Origin: Gemmatimonadota bacterium
GTDB taxonomy: Bacteria > Gemmatimonadota > Gemmatimonadetes > Gemmatimonadales > GWC2-71-9
Length of the DNA stretch: 32,149 bases
NCBI GenBank assembly: GCA_003222205.1
Contig: QHVC01000015.1
Span: 1-32,149 of the forward strand
Direction: 5' to 3'
Of this stretch, positions 1-8,466 are shown in pieces. The stretch's first letter is position 1; every line of letters begins with the position of its first letter. The translations under genes were made by a program, and so were the position numbers. Under the pieces are notes generated by a model. The model was not told the DNA's origin. It searched no databases and was given only the letters and a program-made list of their open reading frames with translations.

Positions 1-182
1 AGGAAGCCCCGGATCGCCAGCCGGTCCACCCCCGCCCAGCGCCACGGGCCGCCGTAGAAGCCGTCGCAGAACGCCGCGAACTCGCTGACGTCGCGCCCGT
101 ACGCCTTGACGGTGTGGGGCGAGTCGTTGCGCTCCTTGGACAGGAACGCGGCGAACGCCGCTAATTCGGGACGCTCACTCAC
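1..182 (-). CDS. xerC: Tyrosine recombinase XerC/XerD type, N-terminal part (gene runs off the window)
   Basis: The first 60 codons of a minus-strand gene that continues beyond base 1. The segment has the signature of the SAM-like core-binding domain of XerC/XerD recombinases: an N-terminal helix ending in a LSKERNDSPHTVKAYGRDV-type stretch, then a helix and a conserved L-x-I-R-x-F. These enzymes resolve chromosome dimers at dif. The catalytic domain lies outside the window, so activity cannot be judged. The start is GTG at 182-180, overlapping the trmFO stop TGA (181-179) by 4 nt, which implies translational coupling. The topA-trmFO-xerC order recurs in several bacterial phyla and supports the call. 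XerC rather than XerD or another integrase is chosen from this context only. Confidence 0.8.
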   Translation of the reverse strand, partial: MSERPELAAFAAFLSKERNDSPHTVKAYGRDVSEFAAFCDGFYGGPWRWAGVDRLAIRGF

Positions 183-1498
183 GCCAGCACCGCGACGCCC
201 AAGCGTCCCGCGAACGCCTCCATCTCCGCCAGCGCCCGCTCGACGAGCCGCTCCTTCTTCTTCTGTTTGTCCCGTAGCGGCGGGTCCAACGGCTCCAACA
301 GCCCGAAGTTGGCGTTCATCGGCTGGAAGTGCGCCGGGTCGGCCTCGCGGAGGTAGCGGTACAGCGCCCCCAGCATCGTCGTGGGCGGCGGAACCAGCGG
401 TTCTTCGCCGGCGAGGATGCGGGCGAGGTTCAACCCCGCCAGGATGCCGGTGGCGGCCGACTCCGTGTAGCCCTCGACACCGGTCAGTTGTCCCGCAAAC
501 AACAGCGTCGAATCGTCTCGGGCTGACAGGTGTGGTGTGAGCGCGGCAGGCGCGTTGATATAGGCGTTGCGGTGAATGCTCCCGTAGCGCAGGAACTCCG
601 CTCCCGCGAGGCCGGGGATCAGCCGGAACACGCGCTGCTGCTCCGCGATGCGCAGCCGCGTCTGGAAGCCCACCAGGTTCCACATCTGCGCCGCGCGGTC
701 CTCCTGGCGCAGCTGCACCACGGCGTAGGGCTCCTTGCCCCCGCGGGGGTCCACCAAACCCACCGGCTTCATCGGGCCGAAGCGCAAGACGTCGTCGCCG
801 CGGCGCGCCATTTCCTCGACCGGCAGGCAGCCTTCGAAGTACGGCGTGCGGTCGAACTCGTGCTGCGGCTCATACTGGTCGGCGGCGCGTAGCGCCGCGA
901 CGAACGCGCCGTACTCGGCGGCGCTGAGCGGGGCGTTGAGATAATCGTCCCCGCCGCCCTTGCCGTAGCGCGACGCGCGGAACAGCACGCCGTGGTCGAG
1001 CGAGTCGGTCGCTACGATCGGCGCGATGGCGTCGAAGAACGCCAGCGCCGGCGCGCCGAGCCGCGCCGCGATCGCCGCGGACAACGCCTCGGACGTCAGC
1101 GGGCCCGTCGCCACGATCCCGGGCGCCGGCAGCTCCGTCGCTTCCCCGCGCACCACGGTGACGTTGGAGTCGGTCGCGACGCGCCGGTGCACGCCGGCGG
1201 CGAACACATCGCGGTCCACGGCCAGGGCCGCGCCGCCCGGCACGCGCGCCTCGTCCGCGGCCGCCAGCACGATGCTCCCCAGACGCCGCATCTCGGCCTT
1301 GAGCAGGCCGTGGGCGTTCGTGAGCTCCACCGATTTGAAGGAGTTGCTGCAGACGAGCTCGGCGAGCCGGTCGGTATGGTGCGCCGGCGTCATCTTCACC
1401 GGCCGCATCTCCCGCAGCGTGACGCGGATGCCGCACCTGGCCAGCGCCCAGGCGGCCTCGCTTCCCGCGAGCCCGCCGCCGATGACGGTGACCGTCAG
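179..1498 (-). CDS. trmFO: Methylenetetrahydrofolate-tRNA-(uracil-5-)-methyltransferase TrmFO
   Basis: FAD- and folate-dependent enzyme that makes m5U54 (T54) in the tRNA T-loop, using methylene-THF as carbon donor. From the chosen start the protein has 439 residues, the usual family length. Visible motifs are the FAD-binding GGGLAG at residues 7-12, the ELVCSNSF motif with the conserved Cys at about 50, FEGCLPVEE with the second conserved Cys, and the C-terminal GYTESAATG FAD motif. The reading frame stays open upstream to 1684, but family similarity begins at TVTVIGGG, so those extra residues are rejected. No ATG, GTG or TTG lies at the right place. The likely start is CTG at 1498-1496, which overlaps the topA stop TGA (1497-1495). 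It sits between topA and xerC, with 4-nt overlaps on both sides. Confidence 0.93.
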   Translation of the reverse strand: MTVTVIGGGLAGSEAAWALARCGIRVTLREMRPVKMTPAHHTDRLAELVCSNSFKSVELTNAHGLLKAEMRRLGSIVLAAADEARVPGGAALAVDRDVFAAGVHRRVATDSNVTVVRGEATELPAPGIVATGPLTSEALSAAIAARLGAPALAFFDAIAPIVATDSLDHGVLFRASRYGKGGGDDYLNAPLSAAEYGAFVAALRAADQYEPQHEFDRTPYFEGCLPVEEMARRGDDVLRFGPMKPVGLVDPRGGKEPYAVVQLRQEDRAAQMWNLVGFQTRLRIAEQQRVFRLIPGLAGAEFLRYGSIHRNAYINAPAALTPHLSARDDSTLLFAGQLTGVEGYTESAATGILAGLNLARILAGEEPLVPPPTTMLGALYRYLREADPAHFQPMNANFGLLEPLDPPLRDKQKKKERLVERALAEMEAFAGRLGVAVLA

Positions 1499-3855
1499 GT
1501 CGCGACCGGCTCCGTGGGCGCGGGCTCCTCCACCGGGACCTCGTGTCCGCACTTGAGGCACTTGTGTACGACCCCCGCCTCTTTGGTCCGCTTCACTTCC
1601 ATCCCCACGAACCCGCAGCTCGGGCATGCGATCGCCACCGGCTTGTTCCACACCGAGTAGTCGCAGTCCGGATACCGCAGGCACCCGAAGAAGTTGCGTC
1701 CCTTACGCGTGCGCCGCTCGGCCAGGTCGCCGATGCCGCACTTGGGGCACTTGATCCCCAGCGGCACCGGCCGCGTGTGCTTGCACTTCGGGTACCGCGT
1801 GCAGGCGAGGAACTCCCCGAACCGCCCCGTCTTGATGACCATGGGCGAGCCGCACTCCTTGCAGATCTCGTCGGTCGGCCGGTCGGGCACCTTGTCCTTG
1901 TTGATCGAGCGGCTGAACGTGCAGCCGTCGGGGTACTTGGCGCAGGCGATGAACGGCCCGAACCGGCCGCTGCGCAGCTCCACCGGCCCGCCGCACACGG
2001 GGCAACGCTCCTCGGGCAACTTCGAGAGATCGTGCACGGCGTGAATCAGCTCCTGCACGTCCACGGCTTCGAGCGCCTTGGAAAACGGCGACCAGAACTC
2101 GCCGAGCACCTGCTGCCATTTGAGGTCGCCGTCCTCGATCTTGTCGAGCTCGGCCTCCATCTGGGCCGTGAACCCCACGTCGAACACCTCGGGGAAGCAG
2201 CGCTTCATCACCTTCCACACCTGCTCGCCCTGCGGCGTCGGGTGGAAGCGGCGGTCCTTCGCCGTGGCGTACCAGCGCGCCCGTAGCGTCTGGATGATGG
2301 CCGCGTACGTCGAGGGCCGGCCGATGCCGAGCCGCTCCAGCTCCTTCACCAGGCTGGCTTCGCTGAACCGCGGCGGCGGCTCGGTGAAGTGCTGGGTCGG
2401 GGTGATCTGCCGCACCGTCACGCGGTCGCCGGCCGCGAGCAGGGGGATCGGGGCCAGGTCGTCGAGCGTCTTGCCTTCTTCGGGCTCGTGCGCCTCGTGG
2501 TAGAGCACGTGATAGCCGTCGAACAGTACCCGCGAGCCGGTGGCCCGGAACACGTAGCGGCCCACGGTGAAGTCGACCTTCGTCGCCTCGTAGATCGCCG
2601 GGCTCATCTGGGAGGCGACGAAGCGCCGCCACACCAGCTGGTAGAGCTTGAACTGGTCGGTCTGGAGGTGCTTCTTGAGCGCTTCCGGCCGCCGCGACAC
2701 GTCCGTGGGGCGGATGGCCTCGTGGGCGTCCTGCACCTTGCTCCCACCGCGGCCGCTCTTGTACACGTTGGGCTCGGCCGGCAGGTACTTCGCGTCGAAG
2801 TTGGCGGCGATGAATTCCCGCGCCTGGGCGACCGCGCTGTCGGCGACCCGCACCGAGTCGGTGCGCATGTAGGTGATCAGCCCCACGGGCCCCTCTTCGC
2901 CGATCTCCACGCCTTCGTATAGCTGCTGCGCGGCCCGCATCGTCCGCGCCGCCGAGAACCCCAGCTGCTTGGCCGCTTCCTGTTGCATGGTGCTGGTCGT
3001 GAACGGGGCGGGCGCCTTGCGGCGCTTCTCGCCGCGCTCCACCTCCGCCACGACGAACGGGAGCCCCCGCGCCTCGTCGACGATGGCCCGCGCCGCCGCC
3101 TCGGTGCGCACGTCGGGCTTGTGGCCCTCTACCTTGTGGAGGCGCGCCTGGAACGCCTGGCCGTCCTTCTCGAGATCGGCCTCGATGGTCCAGTACTCCT
3201 GCGGCACGAAGCGGCGGATCTCCTCCTCGCGCTCGCAGATCAGGCGCAGGGCGACGGTCTGGACGCGTCCCGCCGACAGGCCGGTCTTGATGCTCTTCCA
3301 CAGGAGCGGCGACGCCTTGTAGCCGACCAGCCGGTCCAGCACACGCCGCGCCTGCTGGGCGTCCACCTTGCGACGATCGATGTCCTGGGGATGCGCCAGC
3401 GCCGCCTGCACCGCGTCCTTGGTGATCTCGTGGAACAGCACCCGCCGCACCGCCCCGCCGTTGCCGATCTGGTCGGCGACGTGCCACGCGATCGCCTCGC
3501 CCTCGCGGTCCGGATCGGTCGCGATCAGCACGCGGTCCGACTGCTTGGCCGCTTTCTTGATCTCCGCGAGCGTTTTCGCCTTTTCCTTGATGGTGACGTA
3601 TTTCGGCGTGAAGCCGTGCTCGACGTCCACGCCGAGCTCGCGCTTGGGGAGGTCGCGGACGTGGCCTACCGTCGCCTTGACGGTATAGCCGCGGCCGAGG
3701 TACTTCCCGATGGTGCGGGCCTTGGCCGGCGACTCCACGATGACGAGCGAGCTCCCCTTCCCCCGCTTCGCGGCCGGCGCCTCCGGCTCCACGGCCTTCG
3801 GCTTCCGCGTCTTCACCGCTTTCGGCTTCTTCACGATGCGCTTCTTAGCAGCCAC
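1495..3855 (-). CDS. topA: DNA topoisomerase I (type IA)
   Basis: Relaxes negative supercoils by single-strand passage. The 786-residue protein starts with a Lys-rich tail of about 35 residues. The TOPRIM domain follows, with VIVESPAKA (Glu41) and the acidic ATDPDREGE motif (Asp114, Asp116). The catalytic tyrosine is in GLITYMRTDS (Tyr329). The C-terminus from about residue 618 carries four Cys4 zinc-ribbon modules (first set Cys618, 621, 638, 645). The start is GTG at 3855-3853 with a GAGAGG-type ribosome site just upstream. It lies 36 bp after aroK and overlaps trmFO by 4 nt, so it probably belongs to the aroC-aroK-topA-trmFO-xerC transcript. Nothing appears truncated. Confidence 0.97.
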   Translation of the reverse strand: MAAKKRIVKKPKAVKTRKPKAVEPEAPAAKRGKGSSLVIVESPAKARTIGKYLGRGYTVKATVGHVRDLPKRELGVDVEHGFTPKYVTIKEKAKTLAEIKKAAKQSDRVLIATDPDREGEAIAWHVADQIGNGGAVRRVLFHEITKDAVQAALAHPQDIDRRKVDAQQARRVLDRLVGYKASPLLWKSIKTGLSAGRVQTVALRLICEREEEIRRFVPQEYWTIEADLEKDGQAFQARLHKVEGHKPDVRTEAAARAIVDEARGLPFVVAEVERGEKRRKAPAPFTTSTMQQEAAKQLGFSAARTMRAAQQLYEGVEIGEEGPVGLITYMRTDSVRVADSAVAQAREFIAANFDAKYLPAEPNVYKSGRGGSKVQDAHEAIRPTDVSRRPEALKKHLQTDQFKLYQLVWRRFVASQMSPAIYEATKVDFTVGRYVFRATGSRVLFDGYHVLYHEAHEPEEGKTLDDLAPIPLLAAGDRVTVRQITPTQHFTEPPPRFSEASLVKELERLGIGRPSTYAAIIQTLRARWYATAKDRRFHPTPQGEQVWKVMKRCFPEVFDVGFTAQMEAELDKIEDGDLKWQQVLGEFWSPFSKALEAVDVQELIHAVHDLSKLPEERCPVCGGPVELRSGRFGPFIACAKYPDGCTFSRSINKDKVPDRPTDEICKECGSPMVIKTGRFGEFLACTRYPKCKHTRPVPLGIKCPKCGIGDLAERRTRKGRNFFGCLRYPDCDYSVWNKPVAIACPSCGFVGMEVKRTKEAGVVHKCLKCGHEVPVEEPAPTEPVAT

Positions 3856-3891
3856 CTCTCAACCTTTCGTCAACCGTGCGCGGTGGCATCT

Positions 3892-4410
3892 TTACCACCC
3901 CGCCCTGTCCTGCGCAAGTCGCACCACTTCCGCAGCGATCTGCGCCGCTCCGCGGCGGTCGGTGTCGATCTGCGCGTGCGACTTCAGGTAATACCCCTCG
4001 CGTTCCTGGAGCAGCGCCTTCATCCGCGCTACCGGGTCCTCTCCCAATAACACCGGACGGGTTCCCTCCGGCGTCGCCCGCGACGCCGCCGTGTCGGGTT
4101 TGGTCCGCAGGTAGATGATGAACGCTTTGGCCTTCGCGCCGTCCATCGCGCCTTCCTGCGCCGCCCAGCCGCCGCCCGGCGCGAGCACCGCCGGCTCGTG
4201 GCTCAGCGCCGTCTCCATCTCCTGGCGCTCGAGCGTGCGGAACGTGGCCTCGCCCTTCTCCGCGAAGATCATCGTGATCGGGCGGCCTTCCTTGCGCGCG
4301 ATGAGCGCGTCGATGTCGACGAACCCGCAGTGCAGCTGCTCGGCGACGAGCCGGCCCACCGTCGTCTTGCCCGAGCCCGGCAACCCGATCAGCACCACAT
4401 GCTGTTTCAT
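3892..4410 (-). CDS. aroK: Shikimate kinase
   Basis: Phosphorylates shikimate with ATP to shikimate 3-phosphate, the fifth step of the shikimate pathway, in the cytosol. The 172-residue length is typical. The Walker A is GLPGSGKT at residues 9-16, the shikimate-binding acidic residues are in VDID (Asp32, Asp34), and the substrate arginine is Arg58 in ATFR. The GGG turn is at 79-81, and the lid-side Arg118 is in TRPVL. ATG at 4410-4408 overlaps the aroC stop in an ATGA. Its pathway partner aroC lies immediately upstream in the same operon, which supports AroK over other small P-loop kinases. Confidence 0.95.
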   Translation of the reverse strand: MKQHVVLIGLPGSGKTTVGRLVAEQLHCGFVDIDALIARKEGRPITMIFAEKGEATFRTLERQEMETALSHEPAVLAPGGGWAAQEGAMDGAKAKAFIIYLRTKPDTAASRATPEGTRPVLLGEDPVARMKALLQEREGYYLKSHAQIDTDRRGAAQIAAEVVRLAQDRAGW

Positions 4411-5591
4411 GAGGCGGCCCCTCCCCTCCTGGGCAGCCGCGCGCGCACTTGCGCGAGGTAGCCCTCCACGTTGCGCTTCATCTCACTCAGCGCGTCGCCG
4501 CCGAACTTTTCCACCATCGCCTGCGCCAGCACCAGCGCCACCATCGCCTCCGCAATGACCCCCAGCGCCGGCACCGCCGTCACATCGGAACGCTCCGACT
4601 GGGCCTGCGCCGCCGCGCCGGTCGCCAGATCCACCGTCTTCAAGGGCGACATCAGGGTCGAGATCGGCTTCATCGCCGCGCGCAGCACCAACGCCTCCCC
4701 CGTCGTCATGCCGCCCTCGGTGCCGCCCGAGCGGTTGGTCGCCCGCGCGAACCCCGGCAGGATTTCGTCGTGCACCTCTGAGCCTTTCCGCCTCGCGGCC
4801 TCAAAACCCAGGCCCAATTCGACGCCCTTCACGGCCGGGATCGACATGATCGCCTGCGCGAGGCGACCGTCGAGCTTGCGGTCCCACGACACGTGCGAGC
4901 CCAGCCCCACCGGCACGCCTGACGCGACCACCTCCACCACGCCGCCCAGCGTGTCGCCGGCAGCCTTGGCGGCGTCGATGCGGGCGATCATCTCCTGCTC
5001 GGCGGCCGGGTCGAGGCAGCGCACCGGGCTGGCGTCCGCCGCCTGGTTCAACGGCGTGGGGAGCGGGAGGCGGGCGGCGGCGGCGATGCCGCCGAGCTCG
5101 ACGACGTGACTGCCGATCTCGATGCCGAAGTGCGCCAGCAGCACCTTGCTCACCGCGCCGCACGCCACGCGGGCCGCCGTCTCGCGCGCGCTCGCGCGCT
5201 CCAGGATGTCGCGGGCGTCCTCGCGATCGTACTTCAGCGCGCCGGCCAGGTCGGCGTGGCCGGGGCGCGGCCGGGTGACCTGCCGGCGTCGCGTCTCGCC
5301 GGGGGCGTCCGCCTCCGGGGCCATCACGTCCCGCCAGTGCTCCCAATCGCGGTTCCAGATCAGCATCGCGATCGGCGAGCCCAGCGTCTCGCCCGCGCGC
5401 ACCCCCGCGAGCCACTCGATCTGGTCCGACTCGATCTTCATGCGGGCGCCGCGCCCGTAGCCGCCCATGCGGCGCTGCAGCTCCGCGTTCACCGCCTCGG
5501 CGGCGAGGGGCAGCCCGGCGGGGACCCCTTCCAGGACCCCGACGAGCCCGCGCCCGTGCGACTCTCCCGCCGTCGTGAACCGGATCGCCAT
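4407..5591 (-). CDS. aroC: Chorismate synthase
   Basis: Converts 5-enolpyruvylshikimate 3-phosphate to chorismate with reduced FMN as cofactor, the last step of the shikimate pathway. The protein is 394 residues, within the family range. It has TAGESHG near the N-terminus (His12), the RPRPGHADLAG motif, the RASARETAARVA motif, and the SGGTEGGMTTG loop in the C-terminal half. The start is ATG at 5591. A GGAGG about 13 nt upstream is rather distant, while AAGG abuts the ATG, so the exact ribosome site is uncertain. It leads the aro-topA-trmFO-xerC gene run and follows a strong hairpin (5619-5645) that ends the upstream gene. Confidence 0.97.
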   Translation of the reverse strand: MAIRFTTAGESHGRGLVGVLEGVPAGLPLAAEAVNAELQRRMGGYGRGARMKIESDQIEWLAGVRAGETLGSPIAMLIWNRDWEHWRDVMAPEADAPGETRRRQVTRPRPGHADLAGALKYDREDARDILERASARETAARVACGAVSKVLLAHFGIEIGSHVVELGGIAAAARLPLPTPLNQAADASPVRCLDPAAEQEMIARIDAAKAAGDTLGGVVEVVASGVPVGLGSHVSWDRKLDGRLAQAIMSIPAVKGVELGLGFEAARRKGSEVHDEILPGFARATNRSGGTEGGMTTGEALVLRAAMKPISTLMSPLKTVDLATGAAAQAQSERSDVTAVPALGVIAEAMVALVLAQAMVEKFGGDALSEMKRNVEGYLAQVRARLPRRGGAAS

Positions 5592-5618
5592 CCTTGAATA
5601 GTATCCTCCGGATAAGAC

Positions 5619-5645
5619 GCGAGCCCGACCGGCAGTCGGGCTCGC
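5619..5645 (-). terminator. Hairpin between the lipoprotein gene and aroC
   Basis: A perfect 11-bp GC-rich stem (GCGAGCCCGAC with its complement) and a 5-nt loop lie 35 nt past the stop of the 5680-8280 gene. On the minus strand only a weak T-rich stretch (GTCTTATCC) follows, so it is either a weak intrinsic terminator or an RNA 3'-end stabiliser. It directly precedes the aroC ribosome site, leaving little room for a separate aroC promoter. Some read-through is therefore likely. Confidence 0.6.
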
Positions 5646-5679
5646 GCTGGGCAGCAGGGACGCTAGGCGCCGGGCGGCA

Positions 5680-8280
5680 TCACGGGCCGCGGGTCGACGC
5701 CCGGATCGGGAACGGGTTCGGGATGGCCGGCAGCTGCACCGTCACCAGCCCCGTGGTCGTCACGCCGAACAGGAACTGGTTGCCCAGGGCGTCCTTCGCC
5801 ACGCGCAGCGGGCCGACGATCGGGTCCCGGATCGGGATCGAGGCGATCTTCCCGTAGAAGAACGTATCGAACACGTCGATGTTGCCGTCGGGCCGCGCCA
5901 CGAACATCACGCGGTTGGTCGAATCCCCGGCGAAGCCGAAGGCGGTGGTCCCCGGATTGCCGGCCGCGAAGTCGTGGTTGTAGTTCATGTCCATGCCGGC
6001 GGCGCCCTGGACGCAGGCCGAGCCGCTGGGGTTGAGCGGGCACGAGGTGCCCTTGAGGCGCAGCCCTTCGTCCAGGATGTAGACCGAGTCCGCGCGCACC
6101 AGGTTCGTCTGCCCGTTCTTGTTCGTGGCGATGGACAGGATGCGGATGCCGGTGTTGCTGATGAAGTCGCTGACGTCGATCGCCGGCGTCATGCCGTTGT
6201 CCTCGTCGTTGAACCCGGCGTCGGACGTAAAGCCGCCGGCCGAGGTGGGGCACGTCAGGAACGTGGGCGCGCCGTGCCGCAGGCTCCCCCGCGCGCTGTA
6301 GCTCATGACCCGCGCGAACTGAGTGGAGACGTTGCCGCCCTCGCCGAAGAAGGCGTGGGTGAAGTCACCCGAGTTGCGGACGAAGGTCGAGTCACCCAGG
6401 CCGAACCGCGACATGTTGATCATCACGCCGCGGCACGCCGACAGCACCACCTGCGTGCTGTTGTAGGGCCGCCCGCGGCGCACCTCGATGCGCAGCGTGT
6501 CGTTGCCGCGGCTGGTCAGCGTGCTGTCGCCGGCGATCTCCCAGAACAGGTGCGCGAACAGCGAGTCGGGGTTGTAGGCGAACTCCGCCGGGTTGCGCAG
6601 CTTCTCCATGCGGATCGTTGCCCGGCCGCTGAACGGCGACGTGCTGCTCGCCGTGGGCGTCGTCGAGTACAGGGCGAAGATCGAGTCCTTGGCGCACGGG
6701 CCGCCCGCCGGCCGGCATACCGTGGCGACGTACTGCGGACGGTCGGAGACGTCGAACACCTCGATGTCTTCGAGGAAGATCCCGCCCGTCTGGATGACCT
6801 TGTAGGTCTCGATCAGGATGTCCGGCAGGTCCTGCCGCCAGACCAGACGCCGCACCCCGGTGCTGACGTCGATGACGGACAACTCCGTTCCGCCCGAATT
6901 CGCGACGACGATCGTGTCGCCGTAGTCGGGGTTGACGGGGTCGCTGCTGCGCGGCCACAACGCGATGCCCACCGGGAACGGACCGGCGGTCGAGATCCCC
7001 GCGACGAACGACTTGGTGGCTACGTCGAAGACCTCGACGCGGGACAGCGGCGTGTTGGTCAGGTACAGCTCGCCCGCGGCGCCGTTGTTCTTGTTGTAGA
7101 TCGCGTCGCCGATGTGGCTGCCGGCCGGAAGCGGTCGCGTGACGCCGGCCACGGCCAGCACCGTATCGGCCTTCGCCGCGGCGCGGGGGACGCCCCCCAC
7201 CTGCGAATAGGCGCAGTTGCGCGCGGCCGCGTTATCGCACGCGTAGCCGCGCACGATGACGTTCTTGGGGAGCTGGTTCTGGGGGATATACGCCCCCAAC
7301 CCCAGGGTGTCGATGCGGGTGACGTCGGTCAGGTTCCCCGCCCGCACGTCGAGCGTGTCGAAGTGCACCGGCCCGGGCCCGCCGACCGTGTCGATCCGGA
7401 AACCGATCCACGAGATCGCGCTGGGGTCGGTGGCGTGCACGGTGATCGCGTCGTTCAGCTCCACGCGCGTGCCGACCGTGTGCGTCACCGAAGGCGGCGT
7501 CGTGTCGTTCGCGGCCGAGAGCACCACCACCGTCACCACGCCGCTCGTGGCGCGGCGGCCGCTCGAGTCCTCGGCGAACCCGACGATATTGAAGGTGCCG
7601 CTCGCGGCCAGCACCGTCAGCGTGTCGGTGTACAGCACCGAGTCGGCGTACGGGATGGAGTAGCTGATCGAGTCGAACGGCGGCGTCGTGGGGTTCGTGA
7701 CCGCGCCCGCGGGCGATACGATGAACCCGACCTTCCGGATGCCCTCGTTCTGGATCGCCTGGACCTGCACCGGCAGGTTGCGCCCCGTTGAGGCGACGGC
7801 GCCGGGCGACGGCGCGAGCAGCGTCACCCGCAGCGCCGACACGTTCGACAGGATGATCCACAGGGTGTCTTCGGCAAAATTCCCGTTGCCGTCGATGGCG
7901 CGGCCCACGATCTGCACCAGCCCGCCGGCGCCGGAGCCGACCGGGAAGGTGACCGACTTGGCGAGGGTGATCGTCTTCACTTCCGTGATGAAGGTGCTGT
8001 CCAGCGGGCCGGCGATGTAGCCGCCGCTGAACGTCAAGCGGATCGTCTTGAGGCCGAGGTTGTCGGAGGCGTTGACGTTGAAGTGCAGGCCGCCCGCGAT
8101 CGGCTGCGTGTCGGCAGTGGCAGGAGATGCGCCCCCGGGACCACCGCTGCTCAGGGTGATGTTGGGCGGCGTGATGTCGCGCTGCACGCCGCCGGGATTC
8201 CGGGCGGTCTCGCACGCCCATACGGCGGTGGCAACGGCGCCGATGGCCCACACAACCTGCACCCGACGGACTGCCCGCAT
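5680..8280 (-). CDS. Predicted surface or periplasmic lipoprotein with Ig-like and propeller-like regions, function unknown
   Basis: An 866-residue protein I cannot assign to a named family. From ATG 8280 (GGGGGA upstream) it begins with a basic, hydrophobic leader ending at Cys23 in TAVWAC, a plausible but atypical lipobox. About residues 27-370 look like two or three Ig-like beta-sandwich domains: TPPNITLSSG, then AP-S-PGAVASTGRNLPVQVQA, then DTTPPSVTHT openings. The remainder has short hydrophobic strands with VEVFDVATKSFVAGI- and LSVIDVSTGVRRLV-type repeats, resembling a beta-propeller of the YVTN/NHL kind. The same frame is open upstream to 8358 but lacks a good start. It lies 186 bp downstream of pilQ in the same direction, so a role at the cell surface with the pilus is possible but unproven. 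Confidence 0.75.
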   Translation of the reverse strand: MRAVRRVQVVWAIGAVATAVWACETARNPGGVQRDITPPNITLSSGGPGGASPATADTQPIAGGLHFNVNASDNLGLKTIRLTFSGGYIAGPLDSTFITEVKTITLAKSVTFPVGSGAGGLVQIVGRAIDGNGNFAEDTLWIILSNVSALRVTLLAPSPGAVASTGRNLPVQVQAIQNEGIRKVGFIVSPAGAVTNPTTPPFDSISYSIPYADSVLYTDTLTVLAASGTFNIVGFAEDSSGRRATSGVVTVVVLSAANDTTPPSVTHTVGTRVELNDAITVHATDPSAISWIGFRIDTVGGPGPVHFDTLDVRAGNLTDVTRIDTLGLGAYIPQNQLPKNVIVRGYACDNAAARNCAYSQVGGVPRAAAKADTVLAVAGVTRPLPAGSHIGDAIYNKNNGAAGELYLTNTPLSRVEVFDVATKSFVAGISTAGPFPVGIALWPRSSDPVNPDYGDTIVVANSGGTELSVIDVSTGVRRLVWRQDLPDILIETYKVIQTGGIFLEDIEVFDVSDRPQYVATVCRPAGGPCAKDSIFALYSTTPTASSTSPFSGRATIRMEKLRNPAEFAYNPDSLFAHLFWEIAGDSTLTSRGNDTLRIEVRRGRPYNSTQVVLSACRGVMINMSRFGLGDSTFVRNSGDFTHAFFGEGGNVSTQFARVMSYSARGSLRHGAPTFLTCPTSAGGFTSDAGFNDEDNGMTPAIDVSDFISNTGIRILSIATNKNGQTNLVRADSVYILDEGLRLKGTSCPLNPSGSACVQGAAGMDMNYNHDFAAGNPGTTAFGFAGDSTNRVMFVARPDGNIDVFDTFFYGKIASIPIRDPIVGPLRVAKDALGNQFLFGVTTTGLVTVQLPAIPNPFPIRASTRGP

Positions 8281-8417
8281 ACGATCCCCCGGCTGGGTCC
8301 CGGTCCCCCGGCGCTGGGGACGGGACGATTCACTAAAGAAAGGAGTCGCCGACCGCAATGACCGTGACCCCCATCACTCCATGACCGCTGGTGACGGCCG
8401 TCTCGTTCACCTCGCAA

Positions 8418-8435
8418 CGCCGGACACGTCCGGCG
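8418..8435 (-). terminator. Hairpin downstream of pilQ
   Basis: A 7-bp GC stem with a 4-nt loop (CGCCGGACACGTCCGGCG on the plus strand) lies about 30 nt past the pilQ stop. No T-run follows on the minus strand, so it is only a candidate terminator or mRNA stabiliser for pilMNOPQ. The rest of 8281-8466 is non-coding leader for the lipoprotein gene. I saw no convincing promoter in it. Confidence 0.4.
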
Positions 8436-8466
8436 CGCGACACCCTGCCCGGCGACCCCGTTCGGC

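Noticed and set aside
1499-1684. N-terminal extension of trmFO
   Set aside because: It overlaps the topA zinc-ribbon codons in another frame and lies before the conserved FAD motif start.
5974-7791. 605-codon plus-strand open frame
   Set aside because: It is exactly antisense to the lipoprotein gene, Arg/Val/His-rich with no recognisable motif; a GC-codon shadow.
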